Part shown: one piece after another, positions 34,413 to 41,434 of the stretch | How positions within the stretch are numbered: position 1 is the stretch's first letter | Layout: each line of letters starts with the position of its first letter | From: Flavobacteriales bacterium | GTDB lineage: Bacteria > Bacteroidota > Bacteroidia > Flavobacteriales_F > PHOS-HE28 | Direction of reading: 5' to 3' | DNA length: 64,000 nucleotides | Assembly: GCA_016713865.1 (NCBI GenBank) | Contig: JADJOG010000007.1 | Location: forward strand, 70,867 to 134,866 | Notes under the pieces: generated by a model | What the model saw: only the letters and a program-made list of their open reading frames with translations | The model's database searches: none | Told to the model about the DNA's origin: nothing | Position numbers and translations under genes: made by a program

Positions 34413-35031
34413 TTCCCTTCTCGGGTAGAGCACGGAACGCATAGCCGGCATCAGCGAAATGATCGAGAACCGCAGGGAGCGCGACCCGCAAGCGGTCTGC
34501 CGCCTTCTTGCTATCGTGGAAAACGATGATGGATCCCGGACGTGCTCGCCGAATCACTTTGCGCGCGCATTGCTCACCCGTCATCGCCTGATCGAAGTCG
34601 TAGCTGAGGGCATCCCACATCACGATGTCGTGCGTGGCGGAGATCGCTTTGGCCTGCGTGCGCGTGATCCGGCCGTATGGCGGCCTGAATAGGCGTGACC
34701 CTGTGAATGACTGCGCGCGCGTCGTGCTCTCCATATAGTTCATGAGCGACGTGCGCCATCCGTTGGCGTGGTCCCACGTGTGGTTGCCGATTGAATGTCC
34801 CTGTGCGCGCATGGCCGCAACGATTCGTGGGTGCTCTGCGGCGTTGCGGCCGATCAGGAAGAAGGTCGCCTTGGCTTCATGCTTGGCTAACTGCTCCAGC
34901 ACCCATGGCGTCATGTTCGGCTCAGGGCCATCATCGAAGGAGAGATAGAGCACGCGCTCTAATGCAGGCATGCGCCAGATGGCCTGTGGCAACAGGGCCT
35001 TCAGCAGCAGAGGCGGCCGCACCAGGCGCAT
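34399..35031 (-). CDS. Polysaccharide deacetylase (NodB/CE4 family)
   Basis: 210 residues. CE4 motifs in order: LSFDDGPE (motif 1, catalytic base and metal Asp), GNHTWDH (motif 2, metal His residues), RPPYGR (motif 3), DALSYDF (motif 4) and IIVFHDS (motif 5). These enzymes remove N-acetyl groups from peptidoglycan, chitin oligomers or exopolysaccharide; the substrate cannot be told here. An N-terminal hydrophobic stretch is weak, so localisation is unclear. It starts 6 nt after the DUF2723 gene and is probably co-transcribed with it. Confidence 0.9.
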   Translation of the reverse strand: MRLVRPPLLLKALLPQAIWRMPALERVLYLSFDDGPEPNMTPWVLEQLAKHEAKATFFLIGRNAAEHPRIVAAMRAQGHSIGNHTWDHANGWRTSLMNYMESTTRAQSFTGSRLFRPPYGRITRTQAKAISATHDIVMWDALSYDFDQAMTGEQCARKVIRRARPGSIIVFHDSKKAADRLRVALPAVLDHFADAGYAFRALPEKGIRER

Positions 35032-35037
35032 GGCCCA

Positions 35038-38000
35038 TCAGAACTCCTGATGCGAAACACGCTTCGGACCTGGCTCGAAGGGCTGGCCAGTCCGGAAGGC
35101 CTCATCCGCCTTTTGGAAGCGGGCTTCAAGCCCAGCGCCGAAGACCGAATCGGCAATGGAGGAGACCAGGGCGAGACGGCCCATCACAGCGTGATTCATC
35201 TGCGCATCGCGCGCGAGTGCTTTCTGGAAGCGGGCATCCAGGCTCAGGTACCATGCGAGCTGCTCTTCCATGCTGTTGTAGATCTTCTCCGCCAGATCGT
35301 TCGCCTTCAGCGAGTCGCCAACCTGATAGTAGGCCTCGGCCGTTGGTAGCAGCACGCGGTCGAAGGGCACGTTGCGGTCGGGCATCTTCTCCAGGCTGAT
35401 GTCGAGGATCGCGCGCGCGTCGTCCATGCGTTCTTCCTTGATCAGGGCGTCCGCCAGTGAACTCAGCTGCAGGCGCAGGTTCGTTGTCATGCGCAGGATG
35501 TTCTCATCGAGGTATATCTCGCCTTCGGTGTCCATGTTGCCCCAGCGGAACTTGTCCATCACCGTGCGGAACATCTTCTCGGTGGCCACGCGCCCGGTTT
35601 CGCCCGTGCGCGGGTTGCCCGGCGACTTGATCGGCACGATACGGTACGTGAGCCCTTCGAGCTGGAAGAAATCCTGCAAGCCGATATAGCTGTCGGGACC
35701 GGTGGTAACAGCGAAGTAGATCGGGCGCGACCAATCGTTGTGCGCCAGCAGGTCGAGCACCATGAAGTGGTTCTTCATAACGGCGCTGCGGCCGATGCGC
35801 CAGGTGATGGCGTCGACGATTTTGGCTGAATCGGCTTCGGCCACCGCGCCGCGCTCGATCGCGAGGGCTTTGTTCACGGGAATGGTGAAGGCGTCCGCTG
35901 GGATGTACGCGAAGGCATCGGTGCGCACGCGCTGCATGTTCTTGTCGTCGATCGCGAAGGCGATGGCCTTGCGCAGGTCCATGGGCTGGCCGCCGCCTTT
36001 CTCCTCACGCGGAATCAAGTACACGGCATCGCGCGTGCCTTGCCTGTAACGGTCGGGTGGTATGGTGAACGGCACCGGCTCGCTCTCGTAGGCCTTGCGC
36101 CTCATCTGGTCCACGTACCAATCGGTGTTCAGCAGGCTCAGGTTCACAACGCGCACATCGGTGCGGATGCCCTCTACTTCCTGCGCGTACCAGAGCGGGA
36201 AGGTGTCGTTATCGCCATTGGTGAAGAGGATCGCATTCGGCGCGCAGCTCTCCAAATAGTTGCTCGCGAGGTCGCGCGCCGGCTTCCGGTTGCTGCGGTT
36301 GTGGTCATCCCAGCCTTCGGCCACCATGATCGCAGGCACCACCAATCCGGCAACAGTTGCCAGCACGGCTCGCGCAGCATCGTTCCTGAGCAGCCGACCG
36401 AACAGCACGAACGCGCCGAACGTGCCCACGCCGATCAGCGCCATGGCCATGAGGATGTATGAGATGGCATGCCCATCGGTGGAGAAGCCCTCGACTGCGT
36501 ATTTCAGCACACCAAGGCCGAAGGCACTGGCGGCGATAACTCCCAGGTCGCGATAGCTCACGGAGCGAGCCGCATCGTACAACGCGTAAACGCCTAGGCC
36601 GATCCAGATGGCGAACGCATAGAAGCTGCCCACGTAAGCATAGTCGCGCTCGCGCGGCTGATAGGGCGTCTGGTTCAGGTAGATCACGATGGCCACACCG
36701 GTGAAGAAGAAGAGCAGCATCACCACCGACCAATCACGGCCGTGCCGCAGCAGCTGATACACGAAGCCGATCACGCCAAGGATCAGCGGGAGCAGGAAGA
36801 ACTGGTTCAGCGCCTTGTTGCGCGTCATGATCGTGGGCAGCTGTTCCTGGTTGCCAAGGCGTTCCGCATCGATGGCCTTGAAGCCCGTGAGCCAATTGCC
36901 ATCCATGATGTTGCCGCTGCCCTGCACATCGTTCTGCCTGCCGCTGAAGTTCCACATGAAGTAGCGCCAATACATCCAATCCATCTGATAAGCGAAGAAG
37001 AAGCGCATGTTCTCCACGAACGTCGGCTTGTACACGGGCTTGTCGTCGCGATTGAGCAACGGGCGCCCATTGCGGTCGCGCACCAAGGAGCCCTTGAAGC
37101 CGCTCCACTCCTTGTAGGCCGAGATGTGGCTGGCTTGGCTGCTGTACATGCGCGGGAAGAGCATGGTGGTGCTCGGCTCATACACCACCTCGCTGCCCTT
37201 GCGCGGGTCGGTCACGATGTACTGGTGGCGTACCGTGTGCCCTGCGTTCTGCTCGGCATAATGGTCGGCGCTCCAGCGGTCGTAGAATTTCTGCACCGTG
37301 CGGCCGCCCTTTTCCACGAGATAGGTTGCCGTGTGCACGGGAGTGCCGTCGAGGCGCTGTGCGGCCATCGGGCTATCCCAGAACTGGCCCATGAGCAGCG
37401 GACGATCACCATATTGCTCGCGGTTCAGGTAGCTGAGCAGGTTGAAGACATTCTCCGGGTTGTTCTCATCGATCGGCGGATTAGCCACACTGCGCACCAC
37501 GATCATGGCGTAGGTGCTGTAGCCCACAAGGATCACCGCCACACCCAGGATCACCGTGTTCCAGAGCACCTTCCCTTGGCGATGCGTCCAATGGAGGCCG
37601 TAAGCGATGGCACCAGTGAGCATGAGGGCATAAACGAGCACGCCGCTGTTGAAGGGGAGCCCCATGCCGTTCACGAAGCGCAGCTCGAACCATCCGGCAA
37701 CCTTCACCAAGCCAGGGATGATCACCGCTTGGATGGCTCCAAGGATCACCGCGGATACCACGAAGGTGATGATCACGCCCTTGGTGGTAGGCTTGTAGCG
37801 CTTGAAGTAGTACACAAAGGCGATGGCCGGGATGCACAACAGGTTCAGCAAGTGAACGCCGATGCTCAGGCCCATGAGGTAAGCGATCAGGATAAGCCAG
37901 CGCAGGTTGTGCTTCTCGTCGGCTACGCTTTCCCACTTCAGGATGGCCCAGAACACGATCGCCGTGAAGAAGCTCGAGAGCGCATAAACCTCGCCTTCCA

Positions 38001-38418
38001 CCGCACTGAACCAGAAGCTGTCGCTCCAGGTATAGGCGAGCGCTCCCACAACGCCGCTTCCAAGGATAGCGATCAAGCTGCCGCTGGTGAGCGATTCACC
38101 GTCGCGCGTGGCCAGCTTATGGGCCATGTGCGTGATGCTCCAGAAGAGGAACAGGATGGTGAATGCACTGGCCAAGGCGCTGAGCACGTTCATGGCCACG
38201 GGCACGTTCTCTGTGCTGACGAAGGCGCTGGCCACGCGGCCTAGGATCATGAACAACGGGGCGCCGGGCGGATGGCCTACCTCCAGTTTGTAAGCCGTGG
38301 CAATGAACTCGCCGCAGTCCCAGAAGCTAGCCGTGGGCTCAATGGTGGTGATGTATGTCCATGCGGCGATCAGGAACACCACCCAGCCGGTGATGATATT
38401 GAGCTTCTTGTAGTCCAT
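35038..38418 (-). CDS. DUF2723 (TMEM260-like) multi-pass membrane protein, probable protein O-mannosyltransferase
   Basis: 1,126 residues. The N-terminus has the DUF2723 signature: TTIEPTASFWDCGEFIATAY and KLEVGHPPGAPLFMILGR, with acidic residues in the first external loop as in GT-C glycosyltransferases. About a dozen transmembrane segments occupy residues 10-320 and 540-690. The second half is soluble (NGDNDTFPLWYAQEVEGIR, a conserved block in the family) and ends in a TPR-like helical region. The eukaryotic homologue TMEM260 is a protein O-mannosyltransferase; a role in O-glycosylation of exported Bacteroidota proteins is an inference. A minus-strand TACTTTCG at 38444-38451 lies 26 nt upstream. 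Confidence 0.9.
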   Translation of the reverse strand: MDYKKLNIITGWVVFLIAAWTYITTIEPTASFWDCGEFIATAYKLEVGHPPGAPLFMILGRVASAFVSTENVPVAMNVLSALASAFTILFLFWSITHMAHKLATRDGESLTSGSLIAILGSGVVGALAYTWSDSFWFSAVEGEVYALSSFFTAIVFWAILKWESVADEKHNLRWLILIAYLMGLSIGVHLLNLLCIPAIAFVYYFKRYKPTTKGVIITFVVSAVILGAIQAVIIPGLVKVAGWFELRFVNGMGLPFNSGVLVYALMLTGAIAYGLHWTHRQGKVLWNTVILGVAVILVGYSTYAMIVVRSVANPPIDENNPENVFNLLSYLNREQYGDRPLLMGQFWDSPMAAQRLDGTPVHTATYLVEKGGRTVQKFYDRWSADHYAEQNAGHTVRHQYIVTDPRKGSEVVYEPSTTMLFPRMYSSQASHISAYKEWSGFKGSLVRDRNGRPLLNRDDKPVYKPTFVENMRFFFAYQMDWMYWRYFMWNFSGRQNDVQGSGNIMDGNWLTGFKAIDAERLGNQEQLPTIMTRNKALNQFFLLPLILGVIGFVYQLLRHGRDWSVVMLLFFFTGVAIVIYLNQTPYQPRERDYAYVGSFYAFAIWIGLGVYALYDAARSVSYRDLGVIAASAFGLGVLKYAVEGFSTDGHAISYILMAMALIGVGTFGAFVLFGRLLRNDAARAVLATVAGLVVPAIMVAEGWDDHNRSNRKPARDLASNYLESCAPNAILFTNGDNDTFPLWYAQEVEGIRTDVRVVNLSLLNTDWYVDQMRRKAYESEPVPFTIPPDRYRQGTRDAVYLIPREEKGGGQPMDLRKAIAFAIDDKNMQRVRTDAFAYIPADAFTIPVNKALAIERGAVAEADSAKIVDAITWRIGRSAVMKNHFMVLDLLAHNDWSRPIYFAVTTGPDSYIGLQDFFQLEGLTYRIVPIKSPGNPRTGETGRVATEKMFRTVMDKFRWGNMDTEGEIYLDENILRMTTNLRLQLSSLADALIKEERMDDARAILDISLEKMPDRNVPFDRVLLPTAEAYYQVGDSLKANDLAEKIYNSMEEQLAWYLSLDARFQKALARDAQMNHAVMGRLALVSSIADSVFGAGLEARFQKADEAFRTGQPFEPGPKRVSHQEF

Positions 38419-38443
38419 GCGTAAGGTCTCGTTCGCGAAGCGG

Positions 38444-38451
38444 CGAAAGTA
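38444..38451 (-). promoter_or_regulatory. Putative -7 box of the DUF2723 operon
   Basis: Reads TACTTTCG on the minus strand, one mismatch from TAnnTTTG, 25 nt before the start codon at 38418. Confidence 0.45.
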
Positions 38452-38488
38452 CCCAACGGCCCTTGCCGATCACCTTCGTTTGGAACTG

Positions 38489-38515
38489 TTGTGGCGAAGG
38501 ATCTTGCTACATTCG
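38489..38515 (+). promoter_or_regulatory. Promoter of tRNA-Gln
   Basis: TTG at 38489-38491, 16 nt spacer, TACATTCG at 38508-38515: a near-complete Bacteroidota -33/-7 pair. The mature tRNA begins 28 nt downstream. Confidence 0.55.
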
Positions 38516-38543
38516 CCCCCGCTTTGCCCCGGCAGGGCGGTAC

Positions 38544-38616
38544 TGGCCGATGGTGTAACTGGCAACACGTCTGATTTTGGTTCAGAAGAGTCTAGGTTCG
38601 AGCCCTAGTCGGCCAA
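38544..38616 (+). tRNA. tRNA-Gln (anticodon TTG)
   Basis: 73 nt. Acceptor TGGCCGA pairs with TCGGCCA, discriminator A at 38616. Anticodon stem TCTGA/TCAGA with loop TTTTGGT gives anticodon TTG. T arm CTAGG-TTCGAGC-CCTAG. No encoded CCA. Immediately followed by a strong hairpin that reuses its 3' end. Confidence 0.95.
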
Positions 38617-38659
38617 CAAAGAAGCCCCGCGAGTAGCGGGGCTTATTGTTGGCCGACTA
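38606..38659 (+). terminator. Long near-perfect hairpin overlapping the tRNA-Gln 3' end
   Basis: Core stem AAGCCCCGC-GAGTA-GCGGGGCTT (38622-38644) is extended outward: TAGTCGGCCAACAA (38606-38619) pairs with TTGTTGGCCGACTA (38646-38659), with only a small internal bulge. The inner hairpin is a plausible terminator for the tRNA. The outer stem includes the last bases of the tRNA T arm and acceptor, so read-through RNA could compete with tRNA folding. Confidence 0.7.
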
Positions 38660-38767
38660 CCAAGTGCGAAGCGCTTGGCGGCGCTGAAGAGCGCCGGGCG
38701 AGAAGTTCATCCCGCACGGTTTGAGCGTTGGGCTTGTGCGAGATGCGGGAAGCCCTAGTCGGCCAAC
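38648..38767 (+). ncRNA. Candidate 120-nt structured RNA or tRNA-derived repeat
   Basis: Ends GTTGGCCGACTA (38648-38659) and TAGTCGGCCAAC (38756-38767) are exact complements (12-bp closing stem). Inside are three hairpins: CCAAGTGC-GAA-GCGCTTGG (38660-38678), CGGCGCT-GAAG-AGCGCCG (38679-38696) and TCCCGCA/TGCGGGA (38710-38716 with 38744-38750). The right end repeats the last 18 bases of tRNA-Gln plus the next two bases (AGCCCTAGTCGGCCAACA at 38601 and 38751). No ORF. Could equally be a MITE with 12-bp inverted ends. Confidence 0.45.
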
Positions 38768-38775
38768 AGGAAAGC

Positions 38776-38797
38776 GAACCCCGCGAGAGCGGGGTTC
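38776..38797. terminator. Hairpin terminator
   Basis: GAACCCCGC-GAGA-GCGGGGTTC followed by ttcatttt. It lies just beyond the stop of the MtfA-like peptidase gene (38812), so it may serve both strands. With the preceding tRNA-like 3' end it duplicates the tRNA-end-plus-terminator module at 38601-38644. Confidence 0.7.
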
Positions 38798-38811
38798 TTC
38801 ATTTTGACGGG

Positions 38812-39624
38812 TCAAACGGACCGCTGCGCCGCCGGATCCTGCTTCAGCAGACCCGCTAGGGTCTCATACAGTTCCGGCTCGGCTTTCCTGAATTCGATGG
38901 GCAGCTCGAAGAAGTACTCCACGGCTACCGAGAAGAACTCCGCTTGGTTGGTGCCCGCATAGTCGCGGAAGAAATGCGGCTCGCGCTGCTTGATGCGTGC
39001 CACATGCGCGGTGGCCTGCCGGTTCCAGCTCGCGAGCAAGCGGCGATCGAGGAAACGGTGCTCGTTGTTTTCAATCATATCCTCGAACCAAAGCGCATGC
39101 GCCAGCTCGTGCAGGCCCACGTTGTGCGCATCGCGGCTGTGCGCGTAGCCATGCACGAAATCCTCCCAGCTGATGATGATGATGCCCGGCTTGGGCCGCA
39201 CCTCGCCTTGATGCATGCGCCCGCTCTTCGGCGAACGGTAGGTGTCGGGATACACGATGATGCGCTCGAAATGCTCCAGCACCAGATCCGGGAAGCCCAT
39301 GAGCAATTGCGCGGCGCATGCGCTGATCATCACCTTCTGCTCCTCCTTCACCGGGTTGTCCATACCCGCGCCAATCCATTCCTTTTCGTTTAGGAAAGCC
39401 AGCGTGATGCGCTCCATGCGCTGCTTGCCCTCATCATTGAGCCGATGGTATTGGATGGCGTATTTGGCGAGGATGGCCTTGTGCTCCGGCCCCATCCCTT
39501 TGCTCAGCGCTCGTTTCACCGGCTTCCTATCGCGCAGCAACGCGTACACCACGCCGATGGCGATCGCGATCGTCATGAACTCGAGGGGAGGCCCTTCCGA
39601 CTTCAGCAAAAGCGTGAGCAGCAT
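38812..39624 (-). CDS. MtfA-like zinc peptidase (M90 family)
   Basis: About 270 residues with an N-terminal transmembrane helix (FMTIAIAIGVVYALL). The zinc site is HELAHAL near residue 175, with a third ligand glutamate in NQAEFFSVAVEYFFE, matching the M90 family typified by E. coli MtfA (glucose-regulated peptidase). Also typical is IVYPDTYRSP and ISWEDFVHG ahead of the HExxH. ATG at 39624 is preferred; a GTG at 39627 is possible. It lies directly after guaD with 3 nt or less between them. Substrate unknown; E. coli MtfA binds Mlc, which is not expected here. Confidence 0.88.
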   Translation of the reverse strand: MLLTLLLKSEGPPLEFMTIAIAIGVVYALLRDRKPVKRALSKGMGPEHKAILAKYAIQYHRLNDEGKQRMERITLAFLNEKEWIGAGMDNPVKEEQKVMISACAAQLLMGFPDLVLEHFERIIVYPDTYRSPKSGRMHQGEVRPKPGIIIISWEDFVHGYAHSRDAHNVGLHELAHALWFEDMIENNEHRFLDRRLLASWNRQATAHVARIKQREPHFFRDYAGTNQAEFFSVAVEYFFELPIEFRKAEPELYETLAGLLKQDPAAQRSV

Positions 39625-39627
39625 CAC

Positions 39628-40111
39628 TCAGTAAGCGGTCTTGTCGCTCTTCGTTTTCCATGCCTCGAAGACCGCGCGCGCTTCGTTGCGCAACACCTCG
39701 GCGATGGTGGGAATGCGGCGCTGCTGTGGAGGCAAAGGCAGCTCGTCGTAGATCAACTGGTCATCGAAGCCCGCATCGGCGGCATCGGTGCGCGTGGCGG
39801 CGAAAACGATGCGGTCCGGTCGTGCCCAGTAGATCGCGCCCAAGCACATTGGACAAGGCTCGCAACTGGTGTAGAGCGTGCATCCGTCAAGTTGATAGGA
39901 GCCGAGTGCCTTGCAAGCTTCGCGGATGGCCACCACCTCGGCGTGCGCTGTGGGGTCGTTGCTGCTGGTGACCTTGTTATTCCCGCGACCGATGATGCGG
40001 CCATCCTTCACGCATCACGCAGCCGAAGGGGCCGCCATCGTTGCGGTCCATGCCTTGTCGGGCAAGGGCGATGGCTTCGCGGAGGAAGCGCTCGTCGGTA
40101 GTGTGCGGCAT
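39628..40111 (-). CDS. guaD: Guanine deaminase, cytidine-deaminase fold (frameshifted)
   Basis: Converts guanine to xanthine in purine salvage. The ~160-residue product has the zinc motifs TAHAEVVAI (HAE) and TSCEPCPMCLGAIYWARP (PCxxC), plus DAADAGFDDQLIYDEL and an aromatic C-terminus DKTAY. These follow the B. subtilis GuaD pattern more closely than tRNA adenosine deaminase TadA, which lacks the AGFDD block. Start at MPHTTDERFLREA (40111). A one-base insertion near 40013 splits FGCV and VKDGRIIGRG. Sits upstream of the MtfA-like peptidase in the same direction. Confidence 0.87.
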
Positions 40112-40191
40112 GTGGCGAAGGTGGCAATCCCGCAGCTTTGTGGGAAGCCAAGCAGATTTCGCCCACAGTGAGCGATATAACAATGCCTTCG

Positions 40192-40252
40192 TTGTCATTT
40201 TGCATGACAATGCAAATATTGTCATTACATTTGCCAGCAAATCCATTGTCAA
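40192..40252 (+). promoter_or_regulatory. Promoter and operator-like repeats of the ATPase operon
   Basis: TTGTCAT (40192-40198), tttgc, ATGACAA (40204-40210) forms a palindrome. A further direct TTGTCAT is at 40219-40225, immediately before an exact -7 box TACATTTG (40226-40233), and TTGTCAA occurs at about 40246. The stretch is clearly more AT-rich than its surroundings. The geometry suggests a repressor-controlled promoter 23 nt upstream of the ATG. Confidence 0.55.
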
Positions 40253-40255
40253 GTC

Positions 40256-41419
40256 ATGGTCCGCTTCAATACCATCGTTGGTGCTGTCGCCGAAGGCGAT
40301 GCCTACCTCAGTCGCCCGCGCCTGCTGCGTAAGTTCTGGAAGCATGTGGCGGCGGGCGAGCACCTGCTCATTGCTGCGCCGAGACGGGTAGGCAAGACCT
40401 CCTTCATGCGCGATGCCGAGAATAGTCCTGAGCCGGGCTTCCATCCCATTTACCTCATCGTTGAGTCTGTGTCGGATGAGAAGGAGCTGTTCCGCAAGCT
40501 CTACACGAAGGCCATTGAAATGGTCTCCGGCAAATCGGAGCTCACTGCGATGCTCTCTTCGCTCTGGAAACGACTGAACGTGGACGTCACCTCCGATGGT
40601 CTGAAGATCACCACGGCAGCACCGGATGGATTCAACGACCTGCTCACGCTGCTGAAAGGGCTGCCTGCCAAAGAGCACTTCGTGTTCCTGGTGGATGAGT
40701 TCTCCCAAGCTGTGGAGAACGTTCGCAAGAAGCACGGCCCAGAAGCAGCGGTTGCCCTGTTGCACAAGATGCGTGAGTTGAGGCAAGACCCGGACGTGGT
40801 GAAGCGCGTGAGCTTCGTGTTCGCTGGCTCCGTGGGCTTGGAGCAGATCGTCGGCAAACTGAACGCCTCGCATACCATCAACGATGTGCTGGCCTTTGAT
40901 ATGCCGCCCTTCACATCCAAGGAAGCGCACGCGTTGATCGATAGGATAGTCGATGGTTCTGATGCGGACATGCCCATGGCCGCGCGTGAGCACTTATTGG
41001 AGAAGCTCGTCTGGCTCATCCCCTTCTTCATCCAGGTGGTGATGAACGAGGCGGAGGATATCCTCAACGACGAAGAGGGCACCACAGTGACCAAGAAGGT
41101 GGTGGACCAGGCCTTCATCAACGCGTTGGCCAAGCGCAACTACTACGACCATTGGCACCAGCGGCTCAGCATCTTGTTCAGCACGGCCGAGCGGCGCTTC
41201 GCCAAGGAGTTGTTGGATCTGTGCAGCAGCGCCAAGCCATTGGGCATGGACAAGGTCCACGATCTCGGCACCACCAAACACAAGCTGGCTGACAGCTACA
41301 TGGACGTGGTGCGCGGACTGATCCACGACGGCTACCTGGTGCGCGATGCCGAGGCGCGCACCCTCCGCTTTGCCTCGCCGCTGCTGATGCGCTGGTGGGC
41401 GCAAACCATCGCTCACTGA
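40256..41419 (+). CDS. P-loop ATPase with C-terminal winged-helix (archaeal-ATPase/COG1672-like)
   Basis: 387 residues, intact. Walker A APRRVGKTS at residues 41-49 and Walker B HFVFLVDEFS at 141-150. Central helical region, then a C-terminal winged helix-turn-helix-like segment (KVHDLGTTKHKLADSYMDVVRGLIHDGYLVRD) ending RWWAQ. This layout is that of predicted AAA/STAND-like ATPases that often stand beside partner effectors or in mobile loci. First gene of a two-gene operon, 15 nt upstream of a second ATPase, under its own AT-rich promoter. No nuclease, protease or transmembrane effector domain is visible. Function not known. Confidence 0.75.
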   Translation: MVRFNTIVGAVAEGDAYLSRPRLLRKFWKHVAAGEHLLIAAPRRVGKTSFMRDAENSPEPGFHPIYLIVESVSDEKELFRKLYTKAIEMVSGKSELTAMLSSLWKRLNVDVTSDGLKITTAAPDGFNDLLTLLKGLPAKEHFVFLVDEFSQAVENVRKKHGPEAAVALLHKMRELRQDPDVVKRVSFVFAGSVGLEQIVGKLNASHTINDVLAFDMPPFTSKEAHALIDRIVDGSDADMPMAAREHLLEKLVWLIPFFIQVVMNEAEDILNDEEGTTVTKKVVDQAFINALAKRNYYDHWHQRLSILFSTAERRFAKELLDLCSSAKPLGMDKVHDLGTTKHKLADSYMDVVRGLIHDGYLVRDAEARTLRFASPLLMRWWAQTIAH

Positions 41420-41434
41420 ACAATACCTGCAAGC

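Noticed and set aside
36742..38244. 500-codon plus-strand ORF opposite the DUF2723 gene
   Set aside because: His/Glu-rich shadow typical of antisense to a membrane protein in GC-rich DNA; the minus-strand protein has clear family motifs.
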